Of a DNA stretch of 32,313 nt, positions 20,161 to 28,053 are shown piece after piece. The notes beneath the pieces were generated by a model. It saw only the letters and a program-made list of their open reading frames with translations, had not been told where the DNA came from and ran no database searches. Source of the DNA: Gammaproteobacteria bacterium (GTDB lineage Bacteria > Pseudomonadota > Gammaproteobacteria > UBA9214); assembly GCA_029864225.1 (NCBI GenBank), contig JAOTTU010000003.1, positions 1 through 32,313 of the forward strand, given 5' to 3'. Within the stretch, counting starts at the first letter, position 1. Each line of letters starts with the position of its first letter. The translations under genes and the position numbers were made by a program.

Positions 20161-20724
20161 CTATTCATCCACGACCCCTCCCCTGGAGTAACGCAGCCTG
20201 CGGAGGATTTCGTCACGCTTCAAGCTGTCGCTGGTCGTGTCGCACAGGTAGTACCGGTACAGCTCGTAACGGTAGCGGCCCATGCCGGATTCCATGATGC
20301 GCTCCCAGGGGGCCTCAGCCAGTGCTTGCCAGCCACCATTGGCCCCGTAGGCATAGCGGCGATACTTGCGGGTAGTGCAGCGCAGGCCTTCATAGGCGAC
20401 GTTCCTTGCCCCCGTCGCAGAGACGATCACGACGGCATAGCGCACCACGCGATCAGCGCCAACGGAAAGCGACTCGGGGTCGATATAGACAAGGTAGGGA
20501 TAGTTGCCGGTTGTAACCGCCACCTCGAGCAGGCGGCCCGCTTCAGGATACACCGGCAGGTCCGCCAGCTGCTCACGCCAGGGCGCCGACGGTATGAAGC
20601 TATCGGATCTCCAGCCGGAATCGTCATCGGCCAGTGAAACCAGCGCATGCAGCACAAGCAGTGTAAGCAACAGCGCTGGCAAGCAATAACTGCAGGAGAA
20701 TCCTGTTTGTGGGCAAGCTCTCAT
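20161..20724 (-). CDS. CNP1-like family protein (putative exported protein)
   Basis: N-terminal hydrophobic signal (SYCLPALLLTLLVLHALVSLA), then ...SVGADRVVRYAVVIVSATGARNVAYEGLRCTTRKYRRYAYGANGGWQALAEAPWERI, as in CNP1-like proteins. Confidence 0.78.
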   Translation of the reverse strand: MRACPQTGFSCSYCLPALLLTLLVLHALVSLADDDSGWRSDSFIPSAPWREQLADLPVYPEAGRLLEVAVTTGNYPYLVYIDPESLSVGADRVVRYAVVIVSATGARNVAYEGLRCTTRKYRRYAYGANGGWQALAEAPWERIMESGMGRYRYELYRYYLCDTTSDSLKRDEILRRLRYSRGGVVDE

Positions 20725-20815
20725 GGGGAGCGCAGTTTAACGCGCCGCCCGCCGCATTTCGAGCCTGTGTTCAGCACCGTTCATGACTGCACAACCATCC
20801 GCTGGTGCAGTCCGG

Positions 20816-21400
20816 TCACGCCAGGTCGGCAACCAGGGACTCGCGGATATTGTCGCCCACTGGTCCTACCCGGTGGGTGTAATTCTCGTGGTCAATGCCG
20901 ACGTTGATGGCCGCCCCGTTCCTGACAGCCTCGACCATTGCCGGCGTCAGTTCAAAGCGCAGAAAGTGTACGGACGAGGTCTTTTCCTCCGTGTCCCGTT
21001 CCAGATCCTCGTCGGCGATCGCGTAGACCGGCTCATGACCGGCCACGCTCACCCAGACCCGGTCCTCTACCCCGATCAGCCTGGCCAGCAACTGGCGGCG
21101 CCGGTCGACATCGGGTTCCTCGATCATGAAGGTCGCCTTCCAGTTGGAGCCGTCGGGTATCAACGGGTTGTAGACCTCCAGCTCTTCCTCAATACCGGCC
21201 GCTTCGAAGATCCGCTCGACCCGCAGCATCTCCTGGATCTGATACTGAATGGTCTGGCGGTCTTCGAAATAGAGGGTCGCCACCGGCCCGACCCGGATGT
21301 TGCGGTCCTTCTTGTGTGCAATGGTCCGGGCACGGAACTCGGGGCGGACCTCGGCATACTGCTCCAGGCTGTAAAGGTCACTGCGCGTCAGTTTGTCCAT
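20816..21400 (-). CDS. DUF3501 family protein
   Basis: MDKLTRSDLYSLEQYAEVRPEFRARTIAHKKDRNIRVGPVATLYFEDRQTIQYQIQEMLRVERIFEAAGIEEELEVYNPLIPDGSNWKATFMIE matches DUF3501 as I know it. Downstream of the Fe-S protein and rubrerythrin. Confidence 0.88.
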   Translation of the reverse strand: MDKLTRSDLYSLEQYAEVRPEFRARTIAHKKDRNIRVGPVATLYFEDRQTIQYQIQEMLRVERIFEAAGIEEELEVYNPLIPDGSNWKATFMIEEPDVDRRRQLLARLIGVEDRVWVSVAGHEPVYAIADEDLERDTEEKTSSVHFLRFELTPAMVEAVRNGAAINVGIDHENYTHRVGPVGDNIRESLVADLA

Positions 21401-21419
21401 GATTTCACCTGTTCTAGGG

Positions 21420-22766
21420 CTAAATACCGTAGGCCCGACGCACCAACGACAGCGGATGCACGGGCGCCTGCCCGTCCTTCAGCCCGTTCTCGATCTGGTG
21501 ACCGGCCATGGGGCAGTCGCTGCTGTAGTAGTCCGCCTCGGCGCGCTCCACGCGGTTCACGACCGGGCGGCAGATCTTCATGGAGGTTTCGTGGAACTCC
21601 TGCTTGACGGCATAGGTCCCGTCATGTCCGGAACAGCGCTCTATAGGTTCGACGTTGGTATCCGGCACCAGCTGCAGGAGATCACGGGTCTTCATGCCGA
21701 TGTTCTGTACCCGCAGGTGACAGGCCACGTGGTAGGCGATCTTACCCAGTGGATGCTTGAAGTCGGTGTTCAGCTTGCCGAATTTGTGGCGCAGCATCAG
21801 GTATTCGAACGGGTCGAAGATGGCGTCCCTGACCTTGATCACGTCCGGGTCGGCCGGAAACATCAGCGGCAGCTCCTGCTTGAACATCAGCACACAGGAA
21901 GGTACCGGCGCCACGATATCCCAGCCGTCGTTGACCAGCGCCAGCAGCGCAGGAATATTCGCCTCCTTGGCGGCCTTGACGGACTCGAGGTCACCCAACT
22001 CCAGCTTGGGCATACCACAGCACTGTTCCTTGTCGACCAGGGTGACGGGAATATTGTTGTGTTGCATGACGGCAATCAGGTCCTGGCCGATCTGCGGTTC
22101 GTTGTAGTTGCCATAACAGGTAGCGAACACGGCCACCCTGCCCTGTGTCGGACCGGCCGGTTCGGCCGCTGCACCGGCGGTGTTCAGCCTACCCGCTGAC
22201 TTGCGCAGGGTCTTGCTGTGGTACTCCGGCAGGATGGCATCGGGGTGTACACCCAGGGTCTTTTGCAGCAGCTTGCGGCCGGCCTTCGAGCGGTTGCCCG
22301 CATTGACAGCCCGGGTCACGATCGGGATTCCGGCAAGCTTGCCGACCGTATCGGTCGAGGTCAGCAGCCGGTCACGCAGGCGCGGCCTGGCCTGTTTGAA
22401 CTTCACCGCCTTGGCGCGCAGCATGAGGTGCGGGAAGTCCACGTTCCACTCGTGCGGCGGCACATAAGGACACTTGGTCATGTAACACATATCGCACAGG
22501 TAGCAGTGGTCCACCACCTCCCAGTAGACCTCGCGTGCGACACCGTCCAGTTCCATGGTTTCCGATTCATCGATGGCATCGAACAGGGTCGGAAACGCAT
22601 TGCACAGACTGAAGCAGCGCCGACACCCGTGACAGATGTCGAATACCCGTTCCAGTTCCTTGAACAGGTCAGTCTCGTCGTGAAACGACGTGCTGGTCCA
22701 ATCCAGGGGATGACGTGTCGGCGCGTCCAGGTTGCCTTCGCGTGTGCCTTCGGTAGTTTGACCCAT
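21420..22766 (-). CDS. Heterodisulfide reductase-related iron-sulfur protein (GlpC/CCG type)
   Basis: Two ferredoxin-like clusters (CHGCRRCFSLC; CYLCDMCYMTKCP), CCG motif (EQCCGMPKLELGD) and a CSG variant (ERCSGHDGTYA...DCPMAG). Confidence 0.9.
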   Translation of the reverse strand: MGQTTEGTREGNLDAPTRHPLDWTSTSFHDETDLFKELERVFDICHGCRRCFSLCNAFPTLFDAIDESETMELDGVAREVYWEVVDHCYLCDMCYMTKCPYVPPHEWNVDFPHLMLRAKAVKFKQARPRLRDRLLTSTDTVGKLAGIPIVTRAVNAGNRSKAGRKLLQKTLGVHPDAILPEYHSKTLRKSAGRLNTAGAAAEPAGPTQGRVAVFATCYGNYNEPQIGQDLIAVMQHNNIPVTLVDKEQCCGMPKLELGDLESVKAAKEANIPALLALVNDGWDIVAPVPSCVLMFKQELPLMFPADPDVIKVRDAIFDPFEYLMLRHKFGKLNTDFKHPLGKIAYHVACHLRVQNIGMKTRDLLQLVPDTNVEPIERCSGHDGTYAVKQEFHETSMKICRPVVNRVERAEADYYSSDCPMAGHQIENGLKDGQAPVHPLSLVRRAYGI

Positions 22767-22797
22767 AGAGGTGTTCCTTGCTGCCCTGGAAATGACA

Positions 22798-22820
22798 CGG
22801 GGCCGGTCAGACCGGCCCCG
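22798..22820 (-). other. Strong intra-operon stem-loop between the rubrerythrin and Fe-S protein genes
   Basis: CGGGGCCGGT-CAG-ACCGGCCCCG: perfect 10-bp inverted repeat with a 3-nt loop in the rubrerythrin/Fe-S intergenic gap. No T-tract follows. Confidence 0.8.
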
Positions 22821-22840
22821 ATGAGTGGTGGTGCTGGGGC

Positions 22841-23260
22841 CTAGTCGTCCAGTGCATCCAGCGCCTTCTGGAAACGGTTCGCATGGGAACGCTCGGCCTT
22901 GGCCAGCGTCTCGAACCAGTCGGCGATTTCATCAAAACCCTCGTCGCGGGCGGACTTCGCCATACCCGGGTACATATCGGTGTACTCGTGAGTCTCACCG
23001 GCAATGGCCGCCTTCAGGTTGTCTCCGGTGGGACCGATGGGCAGACCGGTTGCCGGGTCACCCACCTGTTCCAGGTACTCGAGGTGGCCGTGCGCATGAC
23101 CGGTCTCACCTTCGGCCGTGGAACGGAATACCGTAGCGACGTCGTTGTAGCCTTCCACGTCCGCCTTGGCGGCAAAATAAAGATAGCGGCGGTTGGCCTG
23201 TGATTCGCCGGAAAAGGCATCTTTCAGGTTTTGTTCCGTAGAACTGCCTTTCAATTCCAT
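22841..23260 (-). CDS. Rubrerythrin family protein (diiron ferritin-like domain only, no rubredoxin domain)
   Basis: 139 aa: [22 protein letters not shown]...[22 protein letters not shown]...[25 protein letters not shown]...[17 protein letters not shown]. Two ExxH diiron motifs and no CPxCG. Confidence 0.93.
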   Translation of the reverse strand: MELKGSSTEQNLKDAFSGESQANRRYLYFAAKADVEGYNDVATVFRSTAEGETGHAHGHLEYLEQVGDPATGLPIGPTGDNLKAAIAGETHEYTDMYPGMAKSARDEGFDEIADWFETLAKAERSHANRFQKALDALDD

Positions 23261-23315
23261 AGTATTTTCCTCATGGTTTGTTATTGAATTCGGAGGCCGT
23301 AGCCCACGCCCTGAT

Positions 23316-23330
23316 TTAGACTCTGTCTAA
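23316..23330. promoter_or_regulatory. Candidate operator upstream of rubrerythrin
   Basis: TTAGAC-TCT-GTCTAA: perfect 6-bp dyad, also readable as 7-1-7 with one mismatch, about 56 bp upstream of the rubrerythrin ATG. Confidence 0.45.
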
Positions 23331-23411
23331 TGTAAGGAAAGTAGCCCAGCAACCTGTGGGTGTCAAGTTCGTGCGCGCCTTTTCCTTGTAAACAGTGGCT
23401 TAATTGACCCT

Positions 23412-23432
23412 CGTTACCTAGCTGGGGTAACG
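23412..23432. promoter_or_regulatory. Inverted repeat in the xseB leader
   Basis: CGTTACC-TAGCTGG-GGTAACG: perfect 7-bp dyad with a 7-nt spacer, ending about 30 bp upstream of the xseB ATG (23462). Confidence 0.4.
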
Positions 23433-23461
23433 TAAGCGGATTGCATCAAAGTTTCAAGTTA

Positions 23462-23704
23462 ATGGCAAAAAAACGACAGGAAACACCGCTGTTTGAGAAA
23501 TCCCTGCAGGAACTCGAGGCCCTGGTGGAAAAGATGGAGCAAGGGGACCTGAGCCTGGAGGAATCGCTGCAGCATTTCGAACGGGGCGTCCAGCTGACGC
23601 GCGCCTGCCAGCAGGCCCTGAAAGAGGCCGAACAGAAGGTTGAGACCCTGTTGAAAAAAAACGGCCAGGAAGAAATCATACCGTTCGACAGTGAAGACAC
23701 CTGA
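23462..23704 (+). CDS. xseB: Exodeoxyribonuclease VII small subunit
   Basis: MAKKRQETPLFEKSLQELEALVEKMEQGDLSLEESLQHFERGVQLTRACQQALKEAEQKVETLL: typical XseB. Followed by overlapping ispA. Confidence 0.95.
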   Translation: MAKKRQETPLFEKSLQELEALVEKMEQGDLSLEESLQHFERGVQLTRACQQALKEAEQKVETLLKKNGQEEIIPFDSEDT

Positions 23705-24593
23705 TCCGCCGCTGCAAACCTTCATGGCGAGGTGCCAGGCCCGTCTCGAGACAAGCCTGTCGCACTGGCTGCCGCCTGCTGAAACCCACCCCGCCGCGCT
23801 GCACGCGGCCATGCGCTATGCGGTACTCGGCGGTGGCAAGCGCATCCGTCCCACCCTCGTCTATGCCAGCGGCCAGGCGGTCGGCAGCGATTGGGAACAG
23901 CTGGACGCACCGGCCTGCGCGGTCGAGTTCATTCACGCCTATTCACTGGTGCACGATGACCTGCCCGCGATGGATGACGACGACCTGCGCCGGGGGAAGC
24001 CCAGCTGCCACAAGGCCTTTGGCGAGGCCGAGGCCATCCTGGCCGGCGACGCCCTGCAGACATTGGGCTTCTATGTGCTCACACACGATAAATCAGCCTG
24101 TGACAGCGTCACCCGACTGCGCATGATCGAGGCCATCGCCCTGGCAGCTGGCTCGCGCGGGATGGTAGGCGGCCAAATGATTGACCTGGCCGCAGCCGGG
24201 CGCCAGCTCGATATTGCCGAACTCGAGGACATGCACATCCACAAGACCGGGGCGCTGATCCGCGCCAGCGTGGTGCTGGGCGCCCTCACCCGCCCGGGAC
24301 TCGCTGCAGAGACCCTGGAAAGGCTCGACCACTATGCCAAGTGCATCGGGCTTGCCTTCCAGATCCGCGACGATATCCTCGATGTCGAGGGAGAGACCGA
24401 CATCCTCGGCAAGCGCTCCGGGGCCGACCTGTCGCTCCATAAGTCGACCTACGCGGCGTTGATCGGGCTCGATGACGCCAAGCAGCGTGCCAAGGAACTC
24501 CATGAAGAGGCCATGGACAGCCTGTCAGGGCTCGATGGAAAGGCCGATCCACTGCGCTGGATTTCACTCTATATAATTGAAAGAGATAGATAA
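23691..24593 (+). CDS. ispA: Polyprenyl synthetase / (2E,6E)-farnesyl diphosphate synthase
   Basis: GGGKRIRPTLVYASGQAVG, first Asp-rich motif VHDDLPAMDDDDLRRGKPSCHKAFGEAEAILAGDALQ, second QIRDDILDVEGETDILGK. Confidence 0.95.
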   Translation: MKTPDPPLQTFMARCQARLETSLSHWLPPAETHPAALHAAMRYAVLGGGKRIRPTLVYASGQAVGSDWEQLDAPACAVEFIHAYSLVHDDLPAMDDDDLRRGKPSCHKAFGEAEAILAGDALQTLGFYVLTHDKSACDSVTRLRMIEAIALAAGSRGMVGGQMIDLAAAGRQLDIAELEDMHIHKTGALIRASVVLGALTRPGLAAETLERLDHYAKCIGLAFQIRDDILDVEGETDILGKRSGADLSLHKSTYAALIGLDDAKQRAKELHEEAMDSLSGLDGKADPLRWISLYIIERDR

Positions 24594-24641
24594 TACTACC
24601 AAACCCTGCGGCCGCGCGATTGCCAAGCAGCGTCTGCAGGG

Positions 24642-24661
24642 GTAATATCTGACCATATTAC
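24642..24661. promoter_or_regulatory. Candidate operator upstream of folE2
   Basis: GTAATAT-CTGACC-ATATTAC: perfect 7-bp dyad with a 6-nt spacer, in the 213-bp ispA-folE2 gap. Confidence 0.4.
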
Positions 24662-24806
24662 TCAGGAATTCAGGGCGGCTGTCCCAGAACTACCCCTTTA
24701 TGCATGTTCCCTCAGCCATCCCGGATGGTTACCCTTGCGCGCCTGCTGAAGCTATCCCCAAGGCAGACAGCCGAAACCGTTTCAAGACCAACCTGGACCA
24801 GAATCC

Positions 24807-25616
24807 ATGAAAGCCACTGACACGGCACAGTCAAACTTTGATCCCATCGCCGACGTTCAAAACACCGCGGACACCCGGCGCATACCGATCGACAAGGTCG
24901 GGATCAAGGACATCCGCCACCCCGTTCGGATCAAGGACCGCAACGCTGGTGAACAGCACACCATCGCGACGTTCAACATGTACGTCAACCTGCCCCACAA
25001 CTTCAAGGGCACGCACATGTCACGCTTCGTGGAGATCCTGAATCAGCACGAACGCGAAATCACGGTCGAGTCGTTCAAGGAAATGCTCCACGAGATGACT
25101 CAGCGCCTCGAGGCCGAGGCCGGTCATATCGAGATGAACTTCCACTACTTTATCAACAAGGCGGCGCCGGTGACCGGGGTCGAAAGCCTGCTGGACTACG
25201 ATGTCAGCCTGATCGGCGAGGTCAGCGACGGCAAGGCGAAGATGAACATCAAGGTCATGGTGCCAGTCACCAGCCTGTGCCCCTGCTCCAAAAAGATCTC
25301 CGATTACGGTGCCCACAACCAGCGCTCCCATGTCACGGTCAGTGCCGAGACGCATGGCTTTGTATGGATCGAGGACCTGATCGACATTGTCGAGTCGGAG
25401 GCCTCCTGTGAACTCTACGGCCTGCTCAAACGCCCGGACGAGAAGCATGTCACCGAAAAGGCCTATAACAATCCCAAATTCGTCGAAGATATGGTCCGCG
25501 ACATCGCTACCCGACTGAACAACGACGACCGGATAACGGCCTACGTCGTGGAATCGGAAAACTTCGAGTCCATCCACAACCACTCGGCCTACGCCCTGAT
25601 CGAGCACACCAAGTAA
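24807..25616 (+). CDS. folE2: GTP cyclohydrolase FolE2 (type IB)
   Basis: [12 protein letters not shown]...[25 protein letters not shown]...[28 protein letters not shown]: FolE2 hallmarks. Confidence 0.95.
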   Translation: MKATDTAQSNFDPIADVQNTADTRRIPIDKVGIKDIRHPVRIKDRNAGEQHTIATFNMYVNLPHNFKGTHMSRFVEILNQHEREITVESFKEMLHEMTQRLEAEAGHIEMNFHYFINKAAPVTGVESLLDYDVSLIGEVSDGKAKMNIKVMVPVTSLCPCSKKISDYGAHNQRSHVTVSAETHGFVWIEDLIDIVESEASCELYGLLKRPDEKHVTEKAYNNPKFVEDMVRDIATRLNNDDRITAYVVESENFESIHNHSAYALIEHTK

Positions 25617-25630
25617 ACGGCCTGAATCCG

Positions 25631-25680
25631 CCGGATTACATCACACATCAGACCGCTGGTGTGACCAGCCGGCAATCCGG
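25631..25680. other. Nested inverted repeats between convergent genes (possible terminator or structured element)
   Basis: Outer pair CCGGATT (25631-25637)/AATCCGG (25674-25680); inner pair TCACAC (25641-25646)/GTGTGA (25659-25664). Confidence 0.4.
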
Positions 25681-25729
25681 GTCAGTAAGGATTCGGTAAA
25701 TTACTGGACCTGACCAGCAATCGGCAGCT

Positions 25730-26386
25730 TCAGTATTTTCTCCGCAGGGTCATCAGCTGCCCGTCATTGCGCATCTCCAGGCGGCTCAGAAACGACATGC
25801 CCAGCAACACCTGCTCTGGCTGCGGGCCTTCCAGGACGACGGCACTGACATCAATCAACGCGATATCGCCCACCTTCACCGAGTCCAGCATGACGGCCCA
25901 GGCACGTTCCATGCGTGATGCCGTGGTAATCGCTGTCGGCTCCCCATCGACCCGGTAGTCGATGCCCAGGCGCCGTGCCTGGGCATCGTTCATGGCGATC
26001 TGGGTCGCACCGGTATCAACAATAAAACTGACCGGCAGGCCATTGATACTCCCGACCGTGCTGTACATGCTCATGTTATTGCGCCGGATCTGGACCTCCT
26101 GTGCAGACGGCGACTTCTTACGGGCACTGACGCGTCCGTCGAGGGTGCCCCTGACCTCCACGCCGTCCACGACCAGGACGGCTGACTCACTGTCCGCGGA
26201 GAGCAGCTTCACCCCCTCGGGACTGGTCTGTCCGACGGCCAGCATGCGCTGCTTGCCATCGATCAACACCACGACGCGCTGCTTGAACAATCCGACCACG
26301 CGCACATCCGGACCGGCGATAACGGGGAATGCCAGCCCGAGTTGGCAAATCACTAGGCCAATCACTAGAAATCTGGATAATCTCAT
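25730..26386 (-). CDS. Retropepsin-like aspartic protease (clan AA, TIGR02281-like), exported
   Basis: Signal-like N-terminus, VGSINGLPVSFIVDTGATQIAMNDAQARRLGI (DTGA catalytic motif), VLLGMSFLSRLEMRNDGQLMTLRR. Confidence 0.9.
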   Translation of the reverse strand: MRLSRFLVIGLVICQLGLAFPVIAGPDVRVVGLFKQRVVVLIDGKQRMLAVGQTSPEGVKLLSADSESAVLVVDGVEVRGTLDGRVSARKKSPSAQEVQIRRNNMSMYSTVGSINGLPVSFIVDTGATQIAMNDAQARRLGIDYRVDGEPTAITTASRMERAWAVMLDSVKVGDIALIDVSAVVLEGPQPEQVLLGMSFLSRLEMRNDGQLMTLRRKY

Positions 26387-26423
26387 GGTCGGTATCCCTT
26401 GATATCAGCAGTGTGCATCCATT

Positions 26424-27131
26424 ATGAAACCCCTGTACCTGTTCCGCCACATCTATTGCGAAGGCCCCGGCTACTTGGCCGAGGTACTGGATCGCCTGGG
26501 GGTCCCCTACCGGCTTATCGCGATTGACCAGCATGACGCCGTGCCGCCGGATACAACGGGCTGTTCCGGTCTGGTCTTCATGGGAGGTCCGATGAGCGTC
26601 AACGACCCCCTGCCCTGGATCGGGAAGGAACTGGCGCTAATCCGCAAAGCCGCAGACCGGCAGCTGCCCATACTGGGTCATTGCCTCGGGGGTCAACTCA
26701 TCAGCAAGGCCCTGGGAGGCGAAGTCACGGCAAACCGGGTCCGCGAAATCGGCTGGCACACGGTTGCCCGGGCAGACAAACCAACGGCCGCCGACTGGCT
26801 CGATGGCCAGCCTGACGACATGGAATTGTTTCACTGGCACGGGGAGACCTTTTCCATACCCGCCGGCGCCGAGGTCATCCTGGAAAACGCACATTGCGCC
26901 CACCAGGCCTTTGCCTGCGACAACATCCTTGCCCTGCAATGCCATATCGAGATGAGCGCGCCAATGGTGCGCGAATGGGCGGCCCTGTACGAGGATGAAC
27001 TCGACGACCCCGCACCCAGTGTGCAATCTGCCGAGCAGATGACAACGGGGCTGGACGAAAAGATTGCAGCCGCACAGCAGGTGGCAGAGCGGCTGTATCA
27101 ACGCTGGCTTAGACCTTTAACCAGGACATGA
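26424..27131 (+). CDS. Class I glutamine amidotransferase (GMP synthase-like)
   Basis: LVFMGGPMSVND, ILGHCLGGQLISKALGG (nucleophile elbow GHCLG), LFHWHGETFSIPAGA. Confidence 0.92.
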   Translation: MKPLYLFRHIYCEGPGYLAEVLDRLGVPYRLIAIDQHDAVPPDTTGCSGLVFMGGPMSVNDPLPWIGKELALIRKAADRQLPILGHCLGGQLISKALGGEVTANRVREIGWHTVARADKPTAADWLDGQPDDMELFHWHGETFSIPAGAEVILENAHCAHQAFACDNILALQCHIEMSAPMVREWAALYEDELDDPAPSVQSAEQMTTGLDEKIAAAQQVAERLYQRWLRPLTRT

Positions 27132-27371
27132 CAGGCTAAAGCACGGCTCGGCACAAGCCACATAAAAGGCCGTTACTGTCAGACGGATCGGCCTCTGCAA
27201 TCAAACCGTCACCCGCGTTATCAATACCGCCAGCGCACTGCTTACGGCCTTTTTCTGATTCGCCGCTGCCGGCGTCACCACCACCCTGAAGTGAACCCCA
27301 TCCCTGACAAGGGGAGATGGATTAAGTGGGACAGCAATGGTACTAACCCCTTTTCCTACTGACCGCTTTTC

Positions 27372-27848
27372 CTACCAAAAGTGATTCAGCAGCTGCATAA
27401 CAACCGCAGCAAACACGCCGGCCAGCAGATCGTCGAGCATGATCCCGAACCCGCCACTCACCTGTCGGTCACACCAGCGGATTGGCCAGGGCTTGGCAAT
27501 ATCAAAGATCCGGAACAGGACAAAACCGGTCACCACCCAGGTCCACCCCGCCGGGGCGAATGCCATCGTCACCAGGTAGCCGACGATCTCGTCCCAGACG
27601 ATACCCGGGTGATCATGCACATCCAGCAGGCGGGCCACGTGGGAACAGATCGGTATACCCACCAGGAACAGCACGCAGACCAGTCCCAGGTAGAGCCCCG
27701 GGTGCAGGTGCTGCAGCAACAGATACAGCGGCACGGCCGCCAGCGTCCCGGCCGTGCCCGGGCCAACCGGGACGAAGCCGCTGCCAAACCCCAGCGCCAG
27801 GAATCCCGCGGGGTTTAGCAACAAGCGCGGGGGTAGCTTGTCAGCCAT
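27372..27848 (-). CDS. pgpA: Phosphatidylglycerophosphatase A
   Basis: GFGSGFVPVGPGTAGTLAAVPLYLLLQ...DVHDHPGIVWDEIVGYLVTM...FDIAKPWPIRWCDRQVSGGFGIMLDDLLAG: PgpA motifs. The ORF extends to 27899; MADKLPPRLL (27848) is the likelier start. Confidence 0.92.
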   Translation of the reverse strand: MADKLPPRLLLNPAGFLALGFGSGFVPVGPGTAGTLAAVPLYLLLQHLHPGLYLGLVCVLFLVGIPICSHVARLLDVHDHPGIVWDEIVGYLVTMAFAPAGWTWVVTGFVLFRIFDIAKPWPIRWCDRQVSGGFGIMLDDLLAGVFAAVVMQLLNHFW

Positions 27849-27903
27849 GCCTGGCCCGGATTTTCTCACCGGACGGGATTTCGCTCCGACGGCCACCACG
27901 GAT

Positions 27904-27929
27904 CATCGCTTTACCCCCTCGAAGCGATG
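27904..27929 (-). other. Stem-loop in the thiL-pgpA intergenic region
   Basis: CATCGCTT-TACCCCCTCG-AAGCGATG: perfect 8-bp inverted repeat with a 10-nt loop. Confidence 0.4.
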
Positions 27930-28053
27930 CAGCCGCAAGAAAAAAGGCCGGGATAGACAAGGCCCGAGACACACTGCCGTGCTCTTTAAATGCACTCTAT
28001 TCATTACCTCAGTATCTTATGTGACTCTACCGCCGCCCGGTGAGAAATGCGGG

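Noticed and set aside
19291-20637. 448-aa plus-strand ORF
   Set aside because: Antisense to parE and the CNP1-like gene; no recognisable domain.
21393-22199. 268-aa plus-strand ORF over the Fe-S protein
   Set aside because: Antisense to a gene with clear Fe-S and CCG motifs; no domain of its own.
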